64,000 bases of DNA. It comes from Dipteris shenzhenensis. Lineage: Eukaryota > Polypodiophyta > Polypodiopsida > Gleicheniales. Where the stretch lies: NCBI GenBank assembly GCA_047967505.1, contig CM106540.1. One strand, given 5' to 3'. The notes below the pieces were generated by a model that searched no databases, was not told the DNA's origin, and saw only the letters and a program-made list of their open reading frames with translations. Shown in pieces: positions 42,916 to 53,121 of the stretch. Numbering within the stretch: position 1 is the first letter of the stretch; each line of letters opens with the position of its first letter. A program made the position numbers and the translations under genes.

Positions 42916-43205
42916 TTGTATATGATGTCCATACTCTATTTGTTGAGTGAGGTTCTAGTGCGTGGTCTGCATCATTGAGTGAGTGATACAGCTGTTCCTA
43001 TTCCGCAAAGGTTGCGAGGTTAGAGTGATTTTATCCCTCATTTCCAAGATGGTATCAAAGCAGGTTCTCAGCTGTAGATGCTCACATTGAAGGAAGGAGT
43101 TCTTCTTAAGGAAAGCGACTCTAATTCGAACCAGCTTTGTAGAGTTCCATTCATCTACCACACTTCTATTTGGAGATTCTTTGCTTTGTGAAATTTACAT
43201 AAAAA

Positions 43206-43512
43206 ATGTCGAAGTTAGAAGCCTCTTCTGCCACTACTATTCATACTCCTTCCGCTAGTCATGTCTCCTCTTATACCATCCCTAACTTTGGAGACTCTGG
43301 GAAGCTAGATGGGAAAAATTCGCCATCTGGAAGTTAAAGATCCGGAGTCATCTTTTAGCCCGGAAGATGTGGAAGCTCACGACGGGAGTGGATGCAAAGA
43401 CGGAGGGTGTTATAGATCACAAGGGTAGGATTCTCATGCCGGTGGACAAATATGAACTCAAAGCATGGGAGGATAGAGATGCCCAGGCCCTAGCTCTTAT
43501 TGGTGCTTGTTT
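43206..43512 (+). pseudogene. gag: Copia Y Gag N-terminal part
   Basis: MSKLEASSATTIHTPSASHV is followed by TIPNFGDSGKLDGKN, then in a second frame WKLTTGVDAKTEGVIDHKGR and AWEDRDAQALALIGACL. The same TIPNFG-S-KLDG-N pattern opens the Gag of the next element at 46253, so the two are one copia lineage. The frame is cut at about 43512, after which non-Gag sequence and a tandem repeat follow. Confidence 0.7.
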
Positions 43513-43650
43513 GCAGGTTTTCTTAGCAGGTGGACATTGCAAGGAGTTTTTTGTCTGGCTTTTGTGCATATAGCCATTGTTTGGCTTAGTTTTTGGGAGT
43601 ACATTTGGCTTTGGCAGACATTGCAATCAGTTTGCAAGATCCACTCCATA

Positions 43651-43735
43651 AATTGAGGCTTTGTGGTTTTGCTTGCAATTTTTGCAGAGAAATTGGGGGC
43701 TTTGTGGTTTTGCTTGCAATTTTTGCAGGCGAATT
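43651..43735 (+). repeat. 40-bp tandem repeat, about two copies
   Basis: AATTGGGGGCTTTGTGGTTT with GCTTGCAATTTTTGCAG is found at 43651 and 43691 with one or two differences, and a third start (AATTGGGGGG) at 43732. It sits at the deletion joint between Gag and integrase of copia Y. Confidence 0.85.
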
Positions 43736-44197
43736 GGGGGGAGTATATGTCTCATGAGTTTGAGGCATTTTTGAAGGAGAAAGGCATCACGCAGCAGCTT
43801 ACAGTGAGGCTTACACCTCAGCAAAATGGTAAAGCTGAGCGCAAGAATCGCAACTCTTATGGAGATGGATAGATGCATACTTACCAGTAAAAAGTTGCCT
43901 CACAGGTTTGAAGGCCTCCTGTGTGCAAACTATGTTTTGAATTGGGCTCCCACAAAGGCTTTGAAGACAATCACTCCCTGTGAGGCATGGCATAGGAGAA
44001 AGCCTTCAGTGGATCACTTCAGAGTTTTTGGTTGTGTTGCATATGTCCACGTGCCTGTGGATTATCGACACAAGCTGTCAGATAAGGCACGTAAATGCAT
44101 TTTTGTGGGGTATAGTGCACAAAGCGAAGGCTATCGTCTCTACAATCCTGCTTCTCACAAGATTTTTGTTAGAAGAGATGTTATATTTTCATTTTAG
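43736..44197 (+). pseudogene. pol: Copia Y integrase C-terminal half
   Basis: SHEFEAFLKEKGITQQLTVR and LTPQQNGKAERKNR carry the glutamate of the integrase core; a frameshift near 43850 leads to LPHRFEGLLCANYVLNWAPT, ITPCEAWHRRKPSVDHFRVF and KCIFVGYSAQSEGYRLYNPA, with a stop after RRDVIFSF at 44197. Confidence 0.8.
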
Positions 44198-44649
44198 AGA
44201 ATTCAGCACATACACATGCTGAATTTAATATTCCAGCTTCTTCAGATGATGTTTTTGAGGGGATGCTTCCTATAGCATTTGGTTCCTCAGCTGAGGTTCA
44301 TGCTGAAAATCAGAATTTACAGTAACCTCCTCCTGATCCACATGCCCCGATTCAGCCACAGGTTGATTTTGTACCTCCACAGGGTGTGGATGAAGTTGTC
44401 AGGCAAGAGATTCAAGAGATACACGCAGCCAAAATAGTCCCGAATTGGTTGCTATAGACTCTCAGGGAGAGTAGGCTTGATGCCCCGTTGCCTGGCAGAA
44501 CTCGTAGTGTAGTAAGGCACGCAGGGGGGGCTCTTTCAATTGAGACAGTTTATGTAGGTACTCTTTTTGATGAAGAAGAACCTGACTCTTTTGAAGAAGC
44601 AAATGATAATGTGCATTGGATGCATGCCATGCACAATGAATAGCAGTCC

Positions 44650-45460
44650 ATTGAGAAAAATCAGACTTGGGATGTTGTGGATTTTCCACCAGGTAAGCAT
44701 GCCATTGGTTCCAAGTGGGTTTTCAAGGTGAAAAGGAAGCGAGAGGGGTCCATTGATAGGTATAAGGCAAGGCTGGTTGCCAAAGGCTATTATGCAAAGA
44801 AGGGCATAGATTATGAGGAGACTTTTGCTCCTACATCCCGGATGACCACCATACGGTTAGTTATTGCAATGGCTGCAAATTTTGTTTGGAATGTCCATCA
44901 GTTGGACATAAAAACAGCTTTCCTTAATGGGGACTTGCAGGAAGAGATGTATGTCAAACAACCTCTTGGATTTGAACTTTCTGGCAATGCACTTCAGATT
45001 TGTAAGCTTAACAAAGCTTTATATGGGCTGAAACAACCCCCACGTGCATGGTATGCCAAAATTGATGCATTCCTTGCAAGTAAGGGGTTACATAAGAGTC
45101 CCACGGAAAGCACCCTCTACATCAAGAAGTATGGGGGGGATATTTTGGTCATCATTCTTTATGTAGATGACATGCTGCTCACAGGGTCAAATGAGGAAAT
45201 AATTGCAGATTTCAAAGCTGAGTTGAAAGCTGAATTGGACATGACAGATTTGGGCATGTTAGATTTTTATTTGGGCATCTAGTTTATACAAGACAAGTGT
45301 GGCATCGTTATGTCTTAATCCAAGTATGTGCAGAAGCGCTTGGATAGGTTCAACATGCATCAACACATGACAATGTTGCAGACATCTTCACCAAAGCACT
45401 TCCATGTGAGAAGTTTGAGGCATTTCGCAGTGCCCTAAACTTATCTCCTTTTGGTGATTG
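44650..45460 (+). pseudogene. pol: Copia Y reverse transcriptase and RNase H tail
   Basis: The RT frame (44677-45282) is long and well kept: AIGSKWVFKVKRKREGSIDR, YKARLVAKGYYAKKGIDYEE, HQLDIKTAFLNGDLQEEMYV (motif A) and VIILYVDDMLLTGSNEE (YVDD at about 45160). It stops after LDFYLGI. At about 45365 the sequence jumps to the end of RNase H (NVADIFTKALPCEKFEAFRS in another frame), so most of RNase H is deleted. Confidence 0.85.
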
Positions 45461-45744
45461 ATCAATACCTTGTACACCACATTGGCACTGCAGGGGGTGC
45501 TAGAATTATTCTGATATTCTAGGTAGTGGCCAATGTAATGTAATAAGTGGGTTACGGGCACTTTTCCCTCCTAGAGGTTTTTTCCCCTAACCACAGCCTA
45601 ATCCCTAACTACGGTTAGTGGATAAGATAGGGTTTTGTCACTTAGACAAAACGCCTCATCTCTCTTTTGTACTCACTTCATCTATTGAGTAGACCTACGT
45701 TCAGCTCTCACTCTAGCTCACTCTTGCTCTCCTTGTTTCTCACA

Positions 45745-46158
45745 ATATGGGGCCTTATATAGGCCAAAGGTTGGCCCAGAAAACTGACTGGAAGGCGGCC
45801 ATCTAGGCCCTTCTGGGGGTCAGTTTCTACAGACTGAACGAACTGGAAAAGTTGGCCAGTTCTAGGGGCTGGCTGCCCTCCTATATAAACCCCCTCCCCC
45901 CCCCCCCCCCCCCCCCCACACACACTTTTCTCATCACTTGCACAGACAAGCCGTGCACAGGCAAGCGTGCAGGGAGAGTAGTAGGCTCAGCATCTTGTAC
46001 AGCATCTGTTGGCTGTTGCATACGCTGAGCTTTTGTCTGCCCACTATTGTGGAGGAATATACTGAGTTTTGCTCTCTCTCTCTCTCTGTCCCTTTGAGTG
46101 TTGTATGAGCTAGATCAGGAGTGTCAGGTGTGAGTGATTCTATCCTCTATTTCCAACA
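45745..46158 (+). repeat. 5' LTR (partial) of copia X with a 22-C tract
   Basis: Aligns to 51162-51593. Ends TCTATTTCCAACA at 46158. It has TATATAGGCC at its start and CCTATATAAAC before a run of 22 C residues (45896-45917); the 3' copy has 8 C there. Confidence 0.85.
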
Positions 46159-46252
46159 TGTAGGCGACTCCGATTGACACTCAGGTTTGCTGCGTGGTCA
46201 ATTTGTCTATTGCAAATTCAGTTTTCAGTTTGCTGTTCGTTATTACAGCAAG

Positions 46253-47070
46253 GATGGAGGACAAGGTTTCTACTGTTGCCTCTTCAGCCCCTTGTCTTCC
46301 TTCCTCCTCCTCTAGATTTCTCTCATCCACCATCCCGAACTTCGGAGAGTCAAGGAAGCTAGATGGGTCCAACTACTTGATCTGGAAGGTGAAAATCTGG
46401 AGCCATTTAGTGGCTCAGAAGTTGTGGAAGTTGACAATGGGGGTCGAGGCAAAGATGGAAGATATGCTGGACAGCAAGGGGAGATTCTCATTCGAGTAGA
46501 TAGAGAAGAGCTTGAGAATTGGGAAGACAGAGATGTCCACTTCCTAGCATTAATCATTGGGACCACGGCGGACTCTGTTCTTCTGCACATCTAGATGGCC
46601 GAGCGTGTGTAGAGGTGTGGGCTATTCTGAAGGATCTGTATGAAATAGACAACACGTCTTGTATTCTGATGCTTCAACATCAACTGTACAATGTTCATGA
46701 CCATCTGACAAAAGTCAAGGTGGTAAGGGACCAGCTTGCGACAGTTGGTCAGAAGGTAGACTCAAGTCATCTACCTCGCGGTTTCAAGAGTTTCGTAACT
46801 ACGGCCACTGCAAGACAGAGGACCAAGCCTCTTAGCTTGGCCCTTTACTATTGCAGAAAGAGGCTTGAGAAAAGCTATTTACTCAATGAAACGATAAGGC
46901 TCTCGTGGCAAGGGACAAGCCCGGCACGGGTAAGTTCAAAGACTCCAAGAACAACATCATGACCGTGGATGTAGAGAAAAAGAGCCAGATGAAGTGCTTC
47001 TACTGTGAGAAGCTTGGTCATTCTGCTAAAGAGTGCCGCAAGAAGAAGGCGGATCTCAAAACGAGGAGCT
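46253..47070 (+). pseudogene. gag: Copia X Gag
   Basis: Begins MEDKVSTVASSAPCLPSSSS, then STIPNFGESRKLDGSNYLIW and KLWKLTMGVEAKMEDMLDSK. After stops and shifts, AWAILKDLYE-like and MLQHQLYNVHDHLTKVKVVR segments can be followed, and a complete zinc knuckle CFYCEKLGHSAKECRKKKAD is at about 47000-47058. It has at least four frameshifts or stops. It would form the particle and bind RNA. Confidence 0.8.
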
Positions 47071-47078
47071 GATTTCCG

Positions 47079-47283
47079 GTGTATAGTATGTACCGACCTT
47101 GTGCGAGAACCTTTTGTCAGTTAGTCAGATGGACAAGCACAATATGTCAGTCTTATTTGACACGGCAAAGTCACTGTCACATCCAGGCAAATGGAAAGGT
47201 GGTGACTCAAGGAGTGGAGGAGCATGGGCTATATCGGCTCAACGCTCTGTTGGTGCACGGGGACCATGGTAGATCCAAATTGT
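47079..47283 (+). pseudogene. pol: Copia X protease-integrase junction fragment
   Basis: The frame ends TGKVV-like (ANGKVVTQGVEEHGLYRLNA), the pre-integrase segment typical of this copia lineage. It breaks off at the junction with minus-strand copia sequence at about 47284-47289. Confidence 0.6.
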
Positions 47284-47288
47284 AATGA

Positions 47289-48245
47289 CACAACTGTGGG
47301 CCGATCCCCATACGTCGAATGAGGTGTTCCATCTGTTCCCTGGGAAGCGTCTTCGTGAAAACATATGAGATGTCGTCGTTGGTCGGGCAGTACATCAACT
47401 CTATCACTTCTTCATCGATGAGTTCTCCAACAAAGTGGCAGTGGACCTCGATGTGCTTTGTCCATGCGTGAAACACGGGGTTGTTGGCGATCGCTATGCA
47501 ACTTTGGTTGTCGCACATAACCACCGTCGCATCTTCTTGGGCCACATTCATGTCCTCCGAGATCCACCTGAGCCACAATGCTTCGCATGCCGCTGTACAA
47601 GCAGCCCTATACTCCATCTCTGTGGATGAAAGGGCGACGGTAGGTTGTTTTCTTACTTAGCCATGACACAGCTCCTGATGAGAGTAAGAAACAATATCCA
47701 AAGGGTTGTTGGCGATCGCTATGCAACTCTGGTTATCGCACATAACCACCATCGCATCTTCTTGGGCCACATTCATGTCCTCCGAGATCCCCCTGAGCCA
47801 CAATGCTTCGCATGCCGTTGTACCCATCTCTGTGGATGAAAGGGCAATAGTAGGTTGTTTTCTTACTTAGCCATGACACAGCTCCTGATGAGAGTAAGAA
47901 ACAATATCCAAAGGTCGATCTCCGGGTATCAATATCACCTACCCAATCACTATCGCAGAAACCTCCCAACTCAATGCCTCTTGTATAAGTGATGTTGTAG
48001 GTATAGGTACCCTTCAAGTACCTTAGCACCCTCATTCCTACGTCCCAATGGGCCTTCTTGAGTGTGGCGGAGAACTGACAGAGCAATCCAACTGCGTAGG
48101 AAATATCCGGTCGGATATTGGTGAGGTAAAGCAAACTCCCCACCAGGTGTTGATACAGTGATGAATCAACCGGCTGAGATGGGTCACACACACTTAGCTT
48201 CAGACCCGTTTCAATGGGAGTCACTGTTGCTTTGCAATTTTCCAT
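47289..48245 (-). pseudogene. pol: Minus-strand copia RNase H with a 225-bp duplication
   Basis: The part at 47733-48245 contains the end of RT (PIETGLKLS, YQHLVGSLLYLTNIRPDISY) and RNase H start (GFCDSDWVGDIDTRRSTFGY). The part at 47289-47617 contains MEYRAACTAACEALWLRWIS, VMCDNQSCIAIANNPVFHAW, TKHIEVHCHFVGELI and TNDDISYVFTKTLPREQM. Between them the segment SWLSKK-to-CGPRRCDG is present twice because of a tandem duplication. Confidence 0.8.
47480..47911 (-). repeat. 225-bp tandem duplication within RNase H
   Basis: GTTGTTGGCGATCGCTATGC starts at 47480 and at 47705, period 225 bp. The second unit lacks about 17 bp (AAGCAGCCCTATACTCC region) and otherwise differs at a few bases. The junctions fall at AAAGGGTTG/AAAGGTCG. 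Confidence 0.9.
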
Positions 48246-48284
48246 CTGAAAACGTTTGAGCAGTTCCCTGCAATATTTCTCGTG

Positions 48285-48975
48285 TCAAAAAAAGATACAG
48301 CTCTTTCCCTGCTTCACCTCAATCCCAAGAAAGTAGTGAAGTATGCCTAAGTCAGTCATCTCGAACTCCTTCTTGAGAAGTCTCTTGACCTGAGCAATCT
48401 TCTTCGTATGATCCCCTGTAATGATGAGGTCATCCACATATAGAATCAATACCAGCCGCAAATCCCCCTGTGTGTCGAGATAAAGGTTTACCTCTGATGG
48501 ACTCCGCTGAAGCCCAACTTCTGAAAGAAAACATCTATCCACTGGTACCAAGCTCAGGGAGCCTGTTTCAGCCCGTATAAGGCCTTCTTCAGTTTGCAGA
48601 CTTTTGATGGGGATCTTGGAATCTGAAATCCTGGTGGCTGTGCCACAAATACCTCCTCCTCCAAGGTATCATTCAAAAATGCAGACCTGACGTCCATCTA
48701 AAAAATAGGCCAACTGTGATGAGCAGACAAGACAATGACTGTTTGAATAGTCACCATCCTAGCTTTGGGGGCGAAGGTCTCGTCGAAGTTAAGTCCTTCT
48801 GACTGTGCATAGCCTTTTACCACCAATCTTGCTCTATACTTGTCCAAGCTCCCATCTGACTTGAACTTAAGCTTGTACGCCCATTTAGTCCCAATGACCT
48901 TCCGCTTGGTTGGTTTGGGCACTAAATCGCAGGTGTCATTTTTCAAAATGACATCCATCTCTACCGGCATGGCTT
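48285..48975 (-). pseudogene. pol: Minus-strand copia reverse transcriptase
   Basis: From 48970 down: IGTKWAYKLKFKSDGSLDKY, ARLVVKGYAQSEGLNFDETF, then after a stop [20 protein letters not shown] (motif A) and [14 protein letters not shown], then LILYVDDLIITGDHTKK (YVDD at about 48435) and MTDLGILHYFLGIEVKQGK. Frames change twice. Confidence 0.85.
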
Positions 48976-48976
48976 C

Positions 48977-50130
48977 CTACCTTTCTGAAATATGCTTCGC
49001 TTCTTGGAAGGAACGGGGCTCTGCAAGCTGAGCCACTAAAGCGTAGTTCACGAAGGAAGTCTTCGTGTTGCGTTGGGATTGCCGCACTCTAGAACTGCTC
49101 TCGGGAATGTTCGTGACCCGTGAGTCTGCTAAAGTCTTCATATACCATTGAGGTAGCTTCTTCTCTGATGAAATTGCCTTTGATGGAGTTGCCTTGGGAG
49201 TTGGCTCTAGAATGGCATGCTCCTCCTCCTTCTCCTCCTCCTCCTCGGGGTCTTCAGTCGTCTCTACCTCTTGGATGGTGACCTTGGGTGGGGATAATGC
49301 CAGAAGTTCAGAAACCTCTTCTGCAAGCTGTGGCTCGGACTCCTCAAAGATCACATCCCTACTGATAAGGATCTTCTTGTTTTCCGGGTCAAAAAGGCGA
49401 TAGGCCTTGGATTCTTCACTGTATCCACAAAGATACATCTTCGGCTATGGGAATCAAGTTTCGTCCACTCAACTTTAGCACATGAGCAAATGCATTAGAA
49501 CTGAAAGCCCGTAAATGAGATATCGTGGGCTTCTTACCATAGTAAGCTTCATATGGAGTCTTGTCATCAACAGCCTTGGTCTTGGTTCTGTTGAGGATGT
49601 GAGCGGCAGTGTTCACAGCTTCACCCCAATAAGCTTTTGAGAGATTCCTCCCTTGCAACATGGTCAACCCTGTCACTGTGATGGTCCTGTGCTTCCTCTC
49701 AGCAACTCCATTCTACTGAGATGTGCGAGCTGTAGTGAGCTGTCTCTTGATCCCGTGCTTCTTGCAAAATTCATTGAACTCGGTAGAAGTGAACTCTCCC
49801 TCTATCGGTGCGGAAAGCTTTGATTACCTTTCCGCTCTCTACCTGACCTTCCAGTCTTTGAATTTCTCATAAGCCTGAGACTTCTTGGCCAAGCAGAATA
49901 CTCACGTCATGCGACTAAAATCATCCACAAATAAAAGAGAATGACATGAACCTGCGAATAAATTTGTCAACATTGGACCGCAGATGTCGGCGTGAATCAA
50001 CTCAAGCGACTTCTTGGCCCGTGATGAGCCCTCCTGTGGGAATTTGTCCCTCTGTTGCTTGCCCTTCAAGTAAGCCTTGCAAACACGATCATTGCCCCTG
50101 CAATCGGTGGAGGTTCATCCACCATCTTTG
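48977..50130 (-). pseudogene. pol: Minus-strand copia integrase and linker
   Basis: From about 50100 down, pieces of the integrase core are seen (ELIHADICGPML, LLFVDDFSR, then STEFNEFCKKHGIKRQLTTA and NGVAERKHRTI) with stops between, then MTGLTMLQGRNLSKAYWGEA, TPYEAYYGKKPTISHLRAF and YLCGYSEESKAYRLFDPENK. The linker 48977-49330 is Glu-rich. DDE residues can be located but the frames are broken. Confidence 0.8.
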
Positions 50131-50700
50131 TCTTTTGCAAAAAGATGAGAGTGGAGAGACTAATGCTCTAGGGAGAAGGGAAAAGATAGGCAAAGCTAGA
50201 TACGAGTGATGGCATAACTACAAAGGAAAGAACCAAATGCTGGAGAGGGAGGAGAGAGGTCTCTTTTATAGAGCAATTCTCACCCTCCTTCACTTTACAT
50301 TCTCAGCCAATAAATTTCTTCATCCCCTAGTGACATAAGGACATGGGTCACCACATACTCATGCACTGTGCAAATTCGTTTTGTGAGATAATTTTGGATA
50401 AAGCATTTAAAAAAAAGAGGCTCTTATAAAATAAAACTTTGAGTCAAAAACTAAAATTTTAAAAAATTAAATTAGAAAAAATGACGTGACATGTTATTAA
50501 AACTAGAATACATTAAAAAAAGAGGACTTCATGTTGTTAAAAGAGACAAAAAGTAAGATTTTAAAAAATCAAATTAGAAAAAAAACTAGAGTACATTTAA
50601 AAAAAAGCATAGCAGAAGAGGTGAATATCCTTAGCTTTCTTTTTTGCTTCTTTTAATCACGTAATTCTTATGCTAACGAGGTACATTTTTCGTACAAGAT
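50131..50700. other. AT-rich stretch with degenerate A-rich repeats
   Basis: No gene. From 50400 to 50620 the phrase ATTTAAAAAAAAGAGG and AAAATTAAATTAGAAAAAA recur two to three times with differences, spacing about 110 bp. Confidence 0.6.
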
Positions 50701-50940
50701 ATGGCGGTGGCTAGAAGCTGTATTGAAAAAAATGGTGAAGATGAGGAAAGCCAAGAGAGAAAAGAAGAGTTGTTGAATGCTTACAAGTCGGCGGAAGATT
50801 CGAAACAAGTTGTGAGGAGAGTCTGTGAGGGGATTTGCGATGCCAGCCCTAGTTACGCATGGCCTGCAAGTTTAAAGTCTGCTTGTTTTCATGAAGCCAA
50901 TGCCATAGTAGGGACTTTCGAGGACATATGCTCTCTCTAA
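50701..50940 (+). CDS. Hypothetical 79-residue frame before the copia X polypurine tract
   Basis: MAVARSCIEKNGEDEESQER to EANAIVGTFEDICSL, stop TAA. It has balanced composition, a hydrophilic Glu/Lys-rich N-terminal half and four cysteines, and does not look like any copia domain. It lies 37 bp before the polypurine tract of element X. It could be a captured piece of host coding sequence or a chance frame. No homology recognised. Confidence 0.3.
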   Translation: MAVARSCIEKNGEDEESQERKEELLNAYKSAEDSKQVVRRVCEGICDASPSYAWPASLKSACFHEANAIVGTFEDICSL

Positions 50941-50985
50941 TGACTTAATAGTCAAGTGATGGAAATTTAATTCCATAGGAGGGGG

Positions 50986-51593
50986 TGTTAGGAATGTCAC
51001 TGCCCCACCTGTGAGCCCCCGATTGGAGGGGACAAGGGGGCAGGAGGCTGTAGGGAAAAAGAGCTAAGGGTACAGCAACCTGCGTGGAGGATTGCGCCAG
51101 GTCTATGTAGAGGCATCTACAGCACATCAGCAGCAACCAGCAGCATCCCAAAAGGCCCTGCATATGGGGCCTTATATAGGCCATAGGTTGGCCCAGAATA
51201 CTGACCAAAAGGCAGCCATCTAGGCCCTTCTGGGGGTCAGTTTCTACAGACCGAACCGACTGGAAAAGTCGGCCAGTTCTAGGGGCTGGCTGCCCTCCTA
51301 TATAAACCCCCTCCCCCCCACACTTTTCTCATCACCTGCACAGACAAGCCTTGCACAGGCAAGCGCGCAGGGAGAGGAGTAGGCTCAGCATCTTGGACAG
51401 CATCTGTTGGCTGTTGTATATGCTCATCTCTTGAGCTTTTGTCTGCCCACTATTGTGGAGGAATATATCTGAGTTTTGCTATCTCTCTCTCCGTCCCTTT
51501 GAGTGTTGTTTGATCGGGAGTGAGGTGTGAGTGATTCTATCCTCCAAGATCGGGAGTGTGAGGTGTGAGTGATTCTATCCTCTATTTCCAACA
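50986..51593 (+). repeat. 3' LTR of copia X (608 bp)
   Basis: TGTTAGGAATGTCAC to TCTATTTCCAACA, preceded by the AGGAGGGGG polypurine tract. TTATATAGG at 51172-51180 and CTATATAAAC near 51299 are possible TATA boxes. A phrase ATCGGGAGTG...GATTCTATCCTC is duplicated near 51510-51585. Confidence 0.85.
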
Positions 51594-51829
51594 GTAGATG
51601 CCCGCTTAGTGGCTCATCCACTTAGCTCATTATATTTGGTTTTTTCAGTCTCATAGACTATTCGGAATTTTGAAGACTTATATAAGTCTCTCTTCTCATT
51701 CATGCAGTCCCATCTACGAGGAAGGAGTTAGCCAAGCAACTCCTTTCGATATTGGCACGATGGCACTCTCAAGGGTTGTCTAGTATTAGTGACTGGTTCA
51801 GTGGATGTCAGGAGATTACAGAGGAGATT
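51594..51829 (+). repeat. LINE 3'-UTR fragment
   Basis: GTAGATGCCCGCTTAGTGGC, then CAGTCTCATAGAC and GAAGACTT..ATAA correspond to 42800-42895 in the LINE 3' UTR, with many differences. Copia X inserted at its left edge. Confidence 0.55.
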
Positions 51830-53014
51830 ATCTGGTAGAAATCAACCAACAGAGGGTATGCACAATGGAAGACTGACCAGGAGCTCACCTAGTGTGTGTG
51901 TGGGAGTGGAATCACAAACTTCTCAAACTTATGTGCGTCAAATAGATGTGCAGGCTCATCAATAGACAATAATCCAGCCAGATATAGAAGCTACCAAAAC
52001 AATATATTTCCGTCCAAAACTATGGACACAACAAAAGAGATATAGATCCAAAGTCCCACCAAAGCGTGGTCGTTTGATCTTACCACCACGTACTTCTACT
52101 ATCGGCCGGATATCTCTAGACTTGAGCCCGCATGCTCCACATCGAGCGTATGTAGACTCTCCGTCCAAATCTCAGCTTCTTGCTGCCCTGATAGACAGCC
52201 TAAGGTTAAGCCCTGTGAACTCAGTCTGCAGCACACCTCTGGCTCACCTTCACCTCTAGTGTTCAGACCCAAGGGAGAGGCTTGCTGGCTGCTCCTGGCT
52301 GTTCACTCTTGCTGATCTGATGGATAAATTCTGAGGGCTGAATGGCCCTCTTATATAGGCCCAAGGGCCCCTTGACATAGCCAACTGGCAGCCCCTTAGT
52401 GGCCAACCAGTCTGCTCCAAAAAACCGACCCCACAAGCCCCTATTTATAGGGCTGTGGGCACTCTAGGGCTGTGTGCTGGTCGACCTGGTTGGCCAGCCG
52501 ACAAGCCAGCGCAGCCCTATTTAAGGGAAGGGCCATGCCCATTTGCTTATGCAGGGGCCTGTCCATTCGCCAGCCCATAACCAGGCCTGGTTGGCTGGCT
52601 ATACCCAGCCCAACCAGCCTGTCTACACAGGCCGACCCTGCTGCTGCACACCTGCCTTCATTGCGCCATTTCCAGAGCATGTTGCAGGCCATGTGCCTGC
52701 CCACAAACCTCTCCAAATAGCTCGCCAGTAGGCTTCTGCACCCCGGGATACCCCGCCATCTTGCTGCTCATCAGAATCCTCTTGCCAGGGCAGATCCAAG
52801 CCATGCTGCCCCTTGCCACCTCCCCTGCACAAAGGCAACATCTGTCGCAGCCACTTTGATGCCTCCAGGTACATGATCTCTCTCTTCTTCATCTGATCCC
52901 TGCCCTCATGGCAGCCATCATGCTGCCCATGTAGGCATCTCTCAGATCCTTGGTTCACTCCCCCATGCTCTCCTCATATGGGGGCTTACAGATGGGGAGG
53001 TGACCTTTCCAACA
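51830..53014 (+). repeat. Long LTR of a gypsy element, first copy
   Basis: Colinear with 61270-62323 (shared GGGAGTGGAATCACAAACTT and AATATATTTCCGTCCAAAAC). A TATA-like CTTATATAGGC is near 52352. The end CTCCTCATATGGGGGCTTAC continues to TTTCCAACA at 53014. The right neighbour is gypsy Gag, so this is the 5' LTR of that fragment. The left border is not exact. Confidence 0.65.
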
Positions 53015-53121
53015 TCATCACTCACAGATATGGATCACTTCCCTAGTTTGCTGGTACTAGATTCTTTGAAGAGGAGAAAGACTACCAATAAGATACTCTT
53101 CTGCCAAGTGCTCAAGAAGTG

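Larger units (their letters stand above)
43050..45744 (+). mobile_element. Internally deleted copia element (copia Y)
   Basis: A primer-like site TGGTATCAAAGCA is at 43050-43062 after an LTR-like end (TTCCAAGA). Gag, half of integrase, RT, an RNase H tail, polypurine tract (GCAGGGGG, 45489-45497) and a 247-bp LTR (TGCTAGAATT to TTCTCACA, 45498-45744) follow. Large internal deletions remove most of Gag with protease, and RNase H. Its right end lies inside the LTR of the next element, so it is nested in it. Confidence 0.7.
47289..50130 (-). mobile_element. Minus-strand copia fragment (integrase to RNase H) inside copia X
   Basis: Read on the minus strand the order is integrase core (50130-49416), linker, RT and RNase H (to 47289). 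Gag, protease, both LTRs and the polypurine tract are absent, so both ends are broken. It belongs to a different copia lineage from X and Y (integrase ending KRTQ-type, linker rich in Glu). Confidence 0.8.
45745..51593 (+). mobile_element. Copia element X, host of nested insertions
   Basis: The partial 5' LTR (45745-46158) and full 3' LTR (50986-51593) match each other; the 5' copy lacks the first 176 bp because copia Y ends there. Gag and the protease-to-integrase junction follow to 47283. Then an inverted copia fragment occupies 47289 to about 50130. The last 850 bp before the polypurine tract (AGGAGGGGG, 50977-50985) hold a 79-codon frame but no pol motifs. Confidence 0.65.
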
